Assembly (NCBI GenBank): GCA_008330645.1
Contig: VLTN01000008.1
Span: 682,001-746,000, forward strand
Direction: 5' to 3'
Source: Cafeteria roenbergensis
Taxonomy: Eukaryota; Sar; Bigyra; Bicosoecida; Cafeteriaceae
DNA length: 64,000 nt
The position numbers and the translations under genes are program-made. The first letter of the stretch is position 1, and every line of letters begins with the position of its first letter. Positions 1 through 10,403 of the stretch are shown here, one piece after another. The notes under the pieces were generated by a model. It made no database searches. It was not told the origin of the DNA and worked only from the letters and a program-made list of their open reading frames with translations.

Positions 1-99
1 TGGCGCCCGCAAGCCGCCCTCGGCGGCAGCTCGCGCATGCGCCCGTGCCTGTCGAGCACTGCTTTGCCTGGACGCTCTCTGCTCCTCCACCCCCCGCAG

Positions 100-2505
100 C
101 GCTGGCGCCGCCCAGTCAGGCAGGCACGTTCTGCTGAGTCCGGACGATGGCATCGCGCTGTCGGACTACTCGGAGCTGCAGGGGGAGGAGCTCTTCGAGT
201 CCCTGCAGCCGGACGGCGACGACGTGAGGCCGGGCCACGCCCACTTGCCCGCTCGCCACGCCCGCCAGCTCGCCACGCCCACTTGCCTGTTCGCCACGCC
301 CTCTCGCCCGCCACGCCCCCCCATCCGCCCCCACCGTGCACGCCCTCTCGCCCGCTCCGCCCCCGCCTCCCCGCAGGCCGCCAGGGAGACGTACCCTCCC
401 GCGCTGGCCCGCGTGCTCTCCAGGCTCACGGACCCGACGGCCAGACGCTTCGCCGTGGCGCGCCTGACCCAAATCGCCGTGGCCTGCCCTGAGGCCGCCG
501 CCGACGTCTTCGGCCCGGCCTTCTTCCCCTCCCGCTCCGCCGTGATGACCGCGTGGGAGGGCAGGCCCTCCCACAGCGCAGCCGCGCTCGACGCGGTGCA
601 CCTCCCCGGCCAGCCAGGGACCAACCTGCTGGCCGGCCAGTCCCCCGCCAGGAGGCCCCCCGCCGGCGCCGGCGCCGCGGCCGGCGAGCACCGCGCCGGC
701 AGCCGCCCCGCGCCCCGCGAAAAGTCGCTCCGCGAGCTGGACCTGGAGCGACTCGGCTACGACTACGCAGAGGCGGCCGCGGACGCCGCGGCGCGGGCGG
801 CCGAGCCGGAGGGGGCTGGGCCCCCCTCTGGGCCCGACGGCTCTGCCAGCTGCGCCGGCGAGGCGCTGTCGGCGCTGCTGTCGGCGCTGCCCTCCTCGCT
901 TGCTGAGGTGACGGACGGGTACATGGCGGTGCGAGCGTCGGCGCTGCTGGCTAGGGTGGTTGCCAACTCGGCGCTGGCGTGCCGCCCCTCCCCCGCTATC
1001 AGCGCGGAGCAGGGCGAGTGGTCGGTGCCCCGCGCCCTGGCCTCGGCCGCCGTCAGGCTGCTTGGGTGGTCGCGAACCATCTTGGGCTCTGCCGACGCCA
1101 CGCGGGCGATCCGCGGGACGGCCGCCTACGCTGTGGTGGACGCAGCCATTTCAGCGGTTGCAGTTGCGGCGCGGTCGCAGTGGTTGCGGTTGCTCTTCCA
1201 CGCTGACGAGGGCGTGGGCGTGCTGCTGCCGTTCCTGTCCTCGGAGGACGGGGAGCGGGCGTACAAGACGGTGCTGGCGCTGTGGACGCTGTCGCTGGAG
1301 CGCGAGTGTCGGTCGGAGATGGACTCGGAGGACGCTATCCACCGCCTCTGCTCCCTGGTGTCTCCGCAGACGCGCAAGCCCAAGGTGGTCCGGGTGGCCG
1401 TCGCGACGCTGGCTAGCATCGCGGCGGATCCCGAGGCCGCGAGCGACGCCGTGCCGCTCATGGCCGAGACGCATCTCTCGGCCAGTCTCTCGCTCGTCCT
1501 CAGCCGCGAGACCGACGAGGAGGTCGCAGCTGACGCCAAGGCTCTGCTGTCGTCGCTGGCCGCGAACCACCGAGTGCTGTCGTCGCTGGAGCGGTACGAC
1601 AGGGAGCTGGCCACGCACCGCCTCACCCGCTCGCCGGTGCACAGCACGGGCTTCTGGCGGGAGAACTACGCCGAGTTCGAGGCGGGTGGCTGCCGGCGCC
1701 TGAGGGCGCTGGGGTCGCTCATGGAGGCGGGGCTGCGGGCCGCGGAGGCGGAGGCGGAGGCGGAGCGGCGCGCCTCCGCACACGACGGCGACGAGGAGGG
1801 CGAGGGCGAGGGACACCACCTCGGCGGCGGCGGTGGCGCCCAGTCGAGGGGCGGAGCCGCGGGGGCAAGGGCGGGCTCCGCGGACGGGGCCTCGCTGCTC
1901 GCCGACGCGGACGCCAAAGCGGGCTCTGCCGGGGCCGGGCTCGTCGCACGCGCCAGAGCGGGCTCCTCGACAGGACGGAACTTCCCGCCGCTGGCGGTCA
2001 ACCCGTCAGTGACCACTCTTGCGGTGGCCGTGGCGGACGTGGGCGAATTCGCGGCGGCGCACCCCAACGGCCGGTAGTGAGTCGAGCGCCCGCCTGTCGA
2101 GCGGCGCCGTGCGGTTTGCATGCGCTCTTCGCTTGCGCGCCTGGCTCGTGTGGCCCCGTGGCTGGTCCGCTCGTTTCGCCTGGCGCCTGTCGCCAGTCCG
2201 CCCCCGCTCGTTTGCTCTCCGCGCGCGCCCCCCGTCAGCTCTCCGCGCGCGCCCCCGTCAGCTCTCCGCGCGCGCCCCCTTCCCGCTCGCCACCCGCGCC
2301 CCCGTCAGCTCTCTGCGCGCGCCCCCTTCCCGCTCGCCTCGCTCCTCGCAGCATCGCCCAGCGGCTGGGCTTGACGGAGCTGGTGATGACGATGCTGTCG
2401 CACAAGGCCAGTGACGTGAAGCGCGCCGCGCTGCTTGCCACGTCCAAGCTCATGCTTGCGCAGTGGTCCTTTGTGGAGGGCATGCGTGCTGCGGCGCGCC
2501 GCTGA
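100..2505 (+). CDS. VMA13: V-type proton ATPase subunit H, 5' partial
   Basis: This is the regulatory subunit H of the cytosolic V1 sector, which couples ATP hydrolysis to proton pumping into endomembrane compartments. I read exons 100-223, 377-2076 and 2352-2505, with introns gtgagg..cag and gtgagt..cag; codon phase agrees at both joins. The armadillo-like segment containing LALWTLSLERE followed by KVVRVAVATLASIAA matches the subunit H core. The block SPVHSTGFWRENYAEFE corresponds to the family's SPxHxxxFWxxN motif. The last exon, with LGLTELVM and SKLMLAQW, matches the conserved C-terminus. An acidic, Gly/Ala-rich insertion of about 100 residues, coded near 1735-1975, lies between these blocks and is unusual for the family. 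The start codon lies before the window; an acceptor ending at 99 implies further upstream exons. Confidence 0.88.
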
Positions 2506-3157
2506 TTGTCAAAGAGGCTGGGGCATGCGTTGAGGGCGGCGGCGCAGGAGGGCGGCGGCGCGCGCGCGCTCACCCACCGGCTGCAGGGGCTGCAAGCCGC
2601 CCCAGCGGGCAGAGCGCCTCCTCGCTAGGAGCGTGCTCGGAGCGCATGGAGGGCACTCGGTGCGCGCTGCAGCCACTCAACACTCGCAGTTCGTGCAGAG
2701 CCATCAGCGAAGGCCAGTGACTCCTTGGGCCACTCCCCCCGCGAGGGGCCCTAATCGCTCGCAGCAGGGCGCAAGTGCATTGTCTCTCCTCGCCCGGCAT
2801 CTCCCATGTCGCGGCCAGCGGGCGCCCAGGGTGCCTGGCTCGCTGGGCAATCCACTCGCCGCCCTGCTGCCACGCGCCTGCGACCCGTGCCGCCGCGCTG
2901 ACGCGTTGCCGATGGCCGAAGGGGCAGCGTGGGGCTCGCGCGGGTCTTCGCGGCCAGGGGGCAAGGCGGCGAGCGCGGGCCCCCTCGCCCGGCTGTCCGG
3001 TCGCGGCAGAGTCGCGAGCGCTTGCCACGGACCCTGCGACCCTGCGCAAGTGGCGCTTTCCGCTTGCCAGCTGCTGGCCAGCTGCCCGGCAGCCCGAAAA
3101 CGGAGGCGCAAGAGGCCACTCTGAAGCCCGCTGCGCATCCCCGGCCGCCGAACAAGC
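2506..3157. other. Intergenic spacer, nothing recognised
   Basis: This GC-rich spacer lies between the V-ATPase gene and the next start codon on the same strand. Short open frames occur on both strands but have no recognisable domains and look like composition artefacts. The promoter and 5' leader of the ABC transporter presumably lie here. Confidence 0.5.
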
Positions 3158-5944
3158 ATGGTTCGCGGTGGAGGAGGCGGAAAGCTCGCCCCCGTGCTCC
3201 CCGAGGCCGAAGGTGGCCGCATGTCATGGGCCTCCATGGCCGAATTCGCCGCAGTGCTGCAACCTTACTTCAACCCGCCCACCTGCCGTCTCAAGTTCCG
3301 CGCCTACGCGTGCTTCCTGCTCCTGGGCTTGGGAAAGGCGTGCAATATTGCGGCCCCGATCCCACTTGCGGCGGCCGTGGACGAGATGACGACCCGGTTT
3401 CCGTGGGAGTACATTCTGGCATTCGTCCTGCTTCGCATCGGCAGCAGGTGAGCGCGCCCTCGGGCCGCCCTTCCCCAGAAGCGGCACGGCCCAGCGCCCC
3501 GGAGCCCTCATGCAGGCGCGGGCGCGATGCGAGCTGCTCCAGGCCAAGGCAGCGCCACAGGCCCAGCTCCCCCGGGCCCTGGGTGCCCCGTCGATTCCCG
3601 CTTTTCGCGTCCGTCACGAGTCGTCGATGGCAGCGCCTGCCACGCAGCAGCCCGCTGCCGCGCTCTTTCGACAAAGGCACCACCAGCCTTTCGGGCATGC
3701 TCCAGGCGGCACGCGCGCGCCGCAAGGCTGACCACCACCGTCCCGCACGCGAGTTCGCCTTGCCCCCGCGTCGTTCGCAGCGTGTTTTCGGAGCTTCAGC
3801 GCCTGGCCTACCTGCCGGTGGCTGAGGCGGCTTACACCGTCATTGCAGACCGGGTCTTCACGCACGTGACGGAGCTGTCGCTGCAGTGGCACACGAGCAA
3901 GCGGACCGGCGCGGTGATGCGCGCACTGGACCGAGGGCTCAACAGCGCAAGCACCATCGTCAACCAGCTCTTCCTTCGCCTGGGCCCCACCGTGGTGGAG
4001 CTCATCGTGCTGTGCATCATCGCGGCAGTGAGCTTTGACGCCCTCGCCCCGGCTCTCTGCCTGCTCGCCGGGTTCGTCGTCTACGCCGTGGCCACCGTTC
4101 GCATGACTGCGTGGCGGCGCGAGATCCGGGCGAAGATGCTCAAGCAGGACAACACTGCCTCACAGATCGCCGCCGACGCCCTCGGCAACGCGGAGGCCGT
4201 CAAGACGTTCGCCAACGAGGAGTACGAGCAGCGGCGGTACGCCGACGCCGTGGCCGCCTACCAGCGGTCCCTGAACCGGTCGCAGGGCAGCCTCACCGTG
4301 CTCAACGCCTCCCAGCAGGTGATCATCGCGTCCACGCTCCTGGCCGTCCTGCTCTTCTCTGCCTACGATGTCTCAACGGGCAGCGCCACCATCGGCCGGT
4401 TCGTGCTCCTGCAGACCATGACCCTCCAGACCTTCGCGCCGCTCGGGTTTCTGGGCACCATCTGGTCCATGCTCAACACGGCTTTCACCGACCTCATCAA
4501 CCTCCTCGCGCTCCTCAAGCAGGAGCCGGACGTGGCCGACGCGCCCGGCGCGCCGCGGCTCGCTCTCGCGTGGACGTCAGAGCGCGATGTGCGCGAGGCG
4601 GCCGCAACTGCCGCCGCCCCCGCTGGCGGTGCCGGTGCCGGTGCCGGTGCCGGTGCCGGGTCAGGCGGCGGGGTCGCCCTGCCTGGCGCCGCTGCTTCCG
4701 AAGTGGCTCCCGCCCAGGCGCAGTCCGCCGACGACCCCGAGGCCATCGAAAGCGCCCACGTGGCCGTCGCGGTCATTGCCGCTCGCAAGCAGGCTGCCGC
4801 CACCGCGGCAGGCGACGACGCTGAAGGCGCCACGGGCGGGTCCTCACCCACGCCGGCGGGAGCGGGGAGCAGCCCCACGGTCGAGTTCCGCGACGTCTGG
4901 TTCGCGTACGGCGTGCGCGGGGCAACGGGCGGAAAGCACGTGCGGTCCGTCACCGGCAAGCTCCACGGCGGGCCAGCCGCCGACCAGAAGCCCCGAGGCG
5001 CCGCAGAGAGCGATGCCGGGGCCGCCTTGCGCCAGCGGGGCGCGGCGACGCCTGCTGCGGGCGCGGCAGCGGCCGACGTGGCCGATGCCAAAGGTGTTCC
5101 CGCGGAGGGCGACGCCGAGGCCGCCGGCGGCTCGACCGGCCAGATGGTGCTCCGCGGCGTGAGCTTCACGGTGCCCGCTGGGACGTCGACCGCCATCGTG
5201 GGCCCTTCGGGAGCAGGCAAGAGCAGTATCGCCAAGCTCATCTTCCGGCTGTACGACGTGTCTCGGGGCAGCGTGCTCGTCGGGGGGGAGGACGTGCGGA
5301 GCGTGCGCGTGCGGAGCCTGCGGTCGCAGCTGGGCATGGTGAGCCAGGACACGACCCTGTTCAACGCCTCCCTGGCCCACAACATCCGCTACGGGGCCGC
5401 ATCCGACACCCGCGTCACAACGGCGGACATCGAGGCCGCTGCCAGGCGAGCAGCCCTGTGGCCGCTGATCGAGCGGCTCCCCAAGGGGCTCGACACCGTC
5501 GTGGGCGAGCGAGGCTTGCAGCTGTCGGGGGGCGAGCGGCAGCGCACGGCCATTGCGCGGACGCTGCTGCGCGACCCGCCCATCCTCATCGCGGACGAGT
5601 ACAGCTCCGCGCTGGACAGCGCGACCGAGGCAGAGGTTGCGCGGACCATGGCGGCGGCGGCCCGCGGCCGGACGCTGGTGGTCATCGCCCACCGGCTGTC
5701 GACTGCCATGCACTGCGACCAGATCATCGTGCTCGACGCGGGCGAGGTGGTGGAGCGGGGCTCGCACGCGGAGCTGCTGGCCAAGGAAGGGGCGTACGCG
5801 CGCATGTGGCGCCTGCAGGCCCAGCAGGGGAGGGGCGAGGACGTGGACACGGGCGCGGATGCAGCGGAGGGCCAGTCAACAGGCGAGGCGGGAGGCGCCG
5901 CCGGGCCAGCCAAGGCGCCTGCTGCGGACGCGGCCGCCTTGTGA
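3158..5944 (+). CDS. Half-size ABC transporter, ATM1/ABCB6-HMT1 type
   Basis: This is a half transporter of the ABCB subfamily; relatives export glutathione- or metal-linked compounds from mitochondria or into vacuoles. Exons are 3158-3447 and 3781-5944, joined through a split AGC serine codon, giving about 817 residues. One transmembrane domain is seen, with hydrophobic spans in exon 1 and again near residues 170-310. The stretch KRTGAVMRALDRG followed by NAEAVKTFANE is the hallmark of the ATM1/HMT1 branch. The nucleotide-binding domain has Walker A GPSGAGKSS (about residue 571), signature LSGGERQR (about 678), a Walker B region reading ILIADEYSSALDS (usually DEATSALD) and an H-loop IAHRLS. 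Long Ala/Gly-rich insertions sit before the nucleotide-binding domain and between its first strand VEFRDVWFAYG and the Walker A. ATG 3221 is an alternative start. Mitochondrial versus vacuolar location cannot be decided. Confidence 0.88.
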
Positions 5945-6273
5945 GCAAGCCATCGCGAAGTGTGTGCGTGCGGCAGCAACCACGCTGCCGCACTTCGAAC
6001 TGGGACCGAAGGAACCGGACAGCAGGATGCCCGCAAACTGCGTACTGCGAGCGTTGTCTTGCAAACCGAGGCGCTTCCGGCCTGCGCGGAATGTTATGAG
6101 TGCCGCCAAGATTCGAACTCGGCCCCGAACCGCGCAGAGCCCGGCCCGCCGAAGCCCGCACAGCTACACTCCACGTCCCCGCGACGGCACCCAGGGAGGC
6201 TCGACAGTCCCCCTTCGCTGCCGCAGCTGTGACACGAGTCCCGCACACCACAGCTTCCTGAGCAAGCCCTGCA
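5945..6273. other. Intergenic spacer
   Basis: This spacer separates two genes on the same strand. It contains a minus-strand T-arm-like sequence near 6105-6120 (GTTCGAATC), but I could not fold a convincing tRNA around it. No other feature is seen. Confidence 0.5.
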
Positions 6274-9200
6274 ATGGCCAGCGACGGGGCTCCGGCCTCG
6301 GCCGCAGCGCTTCGCGCGCGCAACCTGGACTGCCCCAGCACGCTCTCCAACTTCCTGGACCTCGTGGTGACGAACATGCACCTCGACCTTGCCGTGGACT
6401 TTGAGGCAGAGGTCATCGAGGGAACTGTGAAGTACACGGCCGAGGCCCGGTCTCCGTCCGAGCCCTCGGAGCTCGTGCTCGACACGCGGCACCTCGAAGT
6501 GATTCGCGTCGAGGCCAATGGTGAGCCCTCCACCCTCGCCGCTCGGGCCCTCTCGCGGCCCGAGCGCCCCAGCGACCTGCACAAAAGGGGCCCTCGCAAC
6601 GCTGCGGTTGCGCGCTAGCGCGCGGCAGGCCCTTGGGCCGAGCCGTGGCTGCCTTGCGCCCGGCCCGTCCGTGGTTGTTCCGCGTCCTGAGAAGGATCCG
6701 CGGCGGGATCGGCCAAGCTTCGGCCGGCGACTGGCCGCCCCCGCCGCCCCGCCGCCCCGCCCGGCTGGAATCCTCCACTGGGGTGGACGCTGCTTTGCCC
6801 CGCTCGGCAGGCGTGACTCTGCGGGGCGCGCTGGCCCGTCCCGCCACCCCCTGGCACCAGTCGCCATCGTTGAACACCCTGCACAACATGTCTCCCGCCT
6901 CTCGCCCCGGACGCGCCCATGCTCCATCCCCTCTCAGGTGCCGTCATCGTCGGCGAGGGCATTCCCATCTTGTTCAAGGGGTCCGAGGACACCGCCCCCT
7001 TCGGGCGCGCGCTTCACATTCCCCTCGGGACCTCCATCGCCGAAGGCGAGTCGGTGGAGTGCTCGGTGACCTACCGCACCACAAGCCAGTCCTCGGCCGT
7101 GCAATTCCTTAAGGCGGAGCAGACCGCTGACAAGGAGGCCCCGTTCCTCTTCACCCAGTGCCAGGCGATCCACGCTCGCTCGCTCCTTCCCTGCCAGGAC
7201 ACTCCGGGCGTGAAGTGCACCTTCACCTCCAGCGTGCGCGTGCCAACAGGCATCACCGCCCTCATGTCGGCGCTCCCGGATGCTGACCCCGTCGTGTCGG
7301 AGGACGGCGCCTTCACCACCTTCTCCTTCAAGCAGCCGGTGCCTGTCCCGAGCTACCTCATTGCGGTTGCAGCTGGCCTTCTCGCCCAGCGGCCGCTTGC
7401 TGGAGAGGAGACGATGAGCGTCTGGGCCGAGCCCTCCATCGTGGACGCGTCGGCGCACGAGTTCGCCGAGACCCCTGCCTTCGTCCGCGCCGCCGAGTCC
7501 ATCATGGGCCCTTACGAATGGGGCCGCTACGACCTGCTTGTGCTGCCGCCCACCTTCCCGTACGGGGGCATGGAGAACCCTTGCCTCACCTTTGTCACCC
7601 CCACGCTCCTTGCCGGCGACAGGTCGCTTGCCGACGTTGTTGCCCACGAGATTTGCCACAGCTGGGCCGGAAACCTGGTCACGTGTGCCACGTGGGAGCA
7701 CTTCTGGCTCAACGAAGGCGCGACAATGATGGCGCAGCGTCTCATCGTTGCGGCTGTGAGCGAGGCCAGCAGCAGTCCGCACTGGGGTGCAGTTCGTGGC
7801 GAGACGAACTTCCAGTTCGACGCTGCTGGTGGCGAGGAAGTTCTGAACCGCGCCGTGGACGACTTCGTCGATCGTGGGCAGTCCCCCTTCACCGTCTTGG
7901 TTCCCGCCCTCGATGGTGTTGACCCGGACGACAGCTTCAGCAGCGTTCCTTACGAGAAGGGCTTCCTGCTCTTCGACACCATCCGGAGAGTCGTTGGCGA
8001 CCGTGCCCGCTTCCTGGGATGGTTCAAGTCATGGTTCGCGACCTTCCGCCGTCGTTGCGCCACCTCCGAGGACCTGAAGCTGCACGTGATCGACCACTTC
8101 GCTGCTGCGGAAGGGTCGGATCTGGCAAGCGACGGTGCGGCTCCCATCGATATGGCGTCGGCCATCGCCTGGGACGACTGGTTCGCCCTGGAGGGGCGCG
8201 CAGTCACGTCGCCGCTCGAGTGGGACGATGCCGGCATCCGCACTGACTGCTCCTCTCTCGCCGCGGCGTGGGCGGCGGGTGTAGGGTCGGAGTCATCGGC
8301 GATGGACGGATGGTCCGCGGGCCAGAAGATCCGCTTTTTGGACGAGGTCGTCAGAACTGCGAAGGCCATGCGCTCGGAGGGCAAGCGCATTGCCCTTTCG
8401 ACGGTTTCGCGGATGGACGCCGCGTTCGGCTTTGGCGCGTCAAAGAACTGCGAGGTGAGTAGCAGTACTGTCAAGTTTTTGCCGCGCTCCCGAGAGCGCT
8501 TCAAGCAGGTGCAGACTATGATGACCCTTCTTTCCATTGACGTGGCGCGGCGGTGGGGGGACTCGTCCTCCTGTCGTCGCGTATGAAAACAACCTTTAAA
8601 ACGCTGATTCTAATTGTTTTTGTCTGAGTCAAATGCCCACGTGGCTCCCTGGCCTCTGGCATGCCCTCCCTCGCTTCTCAACCGCTGCTTCTTCAATATC
8701 CTGTTCTTTGTTCCTCGCAGATCGCGTTCCGCTGGCTTTGCCTGAGGATTGCGGCTGGTGACATTCTGCCCTCGGAGCACAGTGCCGGGTGCCTCGAAGA
8801 TGCCAAGCAGTTTTTGCGCACCTACGGCCGGATGAAGTACGTCAGGCCACTCTTCCAGCGCCTTCTGCGCGATACTGGTTCCCGGGCCGCAGCCGTGGAG
8901 CTGGCTGCCGAACTGGCAAGCTTCTACCACCCGATCTGCAGCAAGGTCGTCGCTGGGGACGTGGCGCTTGAGACAGGTCGGGAAGCAACCGACTCCCTGG
9001 CTCTCGAGCCAGTCGGAGCTGCCACTGCGGACGCCGAGGCACCCGCCGCGACGGAAGACGAAGATGATGCCCACGCCGAGGCACCCGCCGCGACGGAAGA
9101 CGAAGATGATGCCGACGCCGAGGCACCCGCAGCGACGGAGGAGGACGATGATGCCGACGCCGAGGCACCCGCAGCGACGGAGGAGGACGATGATGCCGAC

Positions 9201-9791
9201 GCCGAGGCACCCGCAGCGACGGAGGAGGACGATGATGCCGACGCCGAGGCACCCGCAGCGACGGAGGAGGACGATGATGCCGACGCCGAGGCACCCGCAG
9301 CGACGGAGGAGGACGATGATGCCGACGCCGAGGCACCCGCAGCGACGGAGGAGGACGATGATGCCGACGCCGAGGCACCCGCAGCGACGGAGGAGGACGA
9401 TGATGCCGACGCCGAGGCACCTTCGGCAGGACCTGCCCTGGGGGCGTCCAAGACGGCTGGTGCGGCTGCAGCTGCCAGCACGGCCGGCCAGACTCGCGGC
9501 GCGCTCACGGCTGCGCTTCGTCGGGACCAGGCCAAGATCGAGGCCAAGTCTGCCCTGAGCCCCGACGAGCAGCGCGAGGCTGAGGCGCTGGCCAAGGAGC
9601 TGGCGTCGTCTGCGGACTCTCCTGCGGCGGGAGGCGCTGGAGCTGGTGCCTCTTTGTGGTCCGGCATCATGAGCAAGGAGATCTCTGGGCCGGCCGCTGG
9701 CTGGGTGCCAATGCTTTTGGCCGGTTCCGTGGTGCTCTGCGGTGCTGCCCTCGTTGTGTTTGCCGCGAGGAGGATCTCGTCCTCGGATTAG
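6274..9791 (+). CDS. LTA4H: LTA4H/aminopeptidase B-type M1 zinc peptidase with acidic repeats and C-terminal membrane anchor
   Basis: This belongs to the M1 family, leukotriene A4 hydrolase branch: zinc aminopeptidases, some also epoxide hydrolases. Exons 6274-6520, 6938-8454 and 8721-9791 join in phase and give about 944 residues. The zinc site reads HEICH (H319, E320, H323) with E342 in LNEG, the LTA4H spacing. PYGGMENP lies just before it, SVPYEKGF carries the catalytic tyrosine, and GRMKYVRPLF matches the conserved arginine region near the LTA4H C-terminus. So the catalytic set looks intact. LTA4H normally ends at about 610 residues; here about 270 more follow. They comprise nine 14-residue acidic repeats, an Ala-rich linker, and a hydrophobic span (PMLLAGSVVLCGAALVVFA) with a short basic tail. 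This suggests a tail-anchored peptidase with its catalytic domain on the cytosolic face. Substrate is unknown. Confidence 0.9.
9033..9410 (+). repeat. Coding minisatellite, nine 42-bp units
   Basis: Nine head-to-tail 42-bp units each encode AEAPAATEEDDDAD or a close variant; the first two units carry DED in place of EDD. A tenth, diverged start lies at 9411. The seven last units are identical or nearly so at DNA level, which points to recent expansion, and the length being a multiple of three keeps the frame. It lies between the LTA4H core and the membrane anchor. Confidence 0.95.
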
Positions 9792-10403
9792 GGATGTGAT
9801 GGTCGGTGTCCCATTTCGAGGCATGTCGAAAGTCCCACATGAATTTGACAGATTGCGTGTTTGCCGGTCGGTCCCGCTATAATTGTTGTTTCCGCTGCTC
9901 GCCACTTCAACAAGATGCCGAGCGACTTAAAGCGCACTCATATCACGTCTTGTGCGCAACAGTGCCGGTGTCATTCGTTAAAACGGGCAAACCCACGCCT
10001 GGCGGGCAGCTGGCTGCTTGGTGACTTGTGCCTCGTCGCCGGTGCCACGATTCCATCGCCCCCCGGGCACTTGTACTCGCGAGCTCTTTGAGACCGTCTG
10101 TGTGGTCACAGCCCTGAGCCCACTGATTTCCGGCCGCGAGAAGCAAAACCGCACATGGGGATGGGCAAGCGGGTGAACGCTGCCAGGGCCACACACAATG
10201 CTCAGCTGCAACATCGGCCCCAAGCCGTCCCCGTGCACGTTTTGGACTTGCAAAACAAGGACCATGGCTTGGCGGCACGCTTGCCATGTGCAGCGCGCGG
10301 GGACGCTTGGGTGTCCAGGCCAGCGAGCGCGCCCAGCCTGTCGCCGCTCCAGCTGAAGTCATCCGCGCGATCCTCGAGGTCCGTCGACGCCCAAACGCGT
10401 TCA
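9792..10403. other. Intergenic spacer between convergent genes
   Basis: Both flanking genes end here, so this is shared 3' sequence. I see no RNA gene, repeat or further open frame with recognisable content. Confidence 0.5.

Noticed and set aside
6098-6195. Minus-strand tRNA candidate with GTTCGAATC T-arm and a possible 7-bp acceptor stem
   Set aside because: A T-stem and acceptor can be paired, but the total would be about 94 nt with no convincing D-arm or anticodon stem.
8610-9905. Minus-strand open frame with CLGVGIIVLLRRCG-type repeats
   Set aside because: It is the antisense of the LTA4H acidic repeat array; the sense strand has clear family homology and splice sites.
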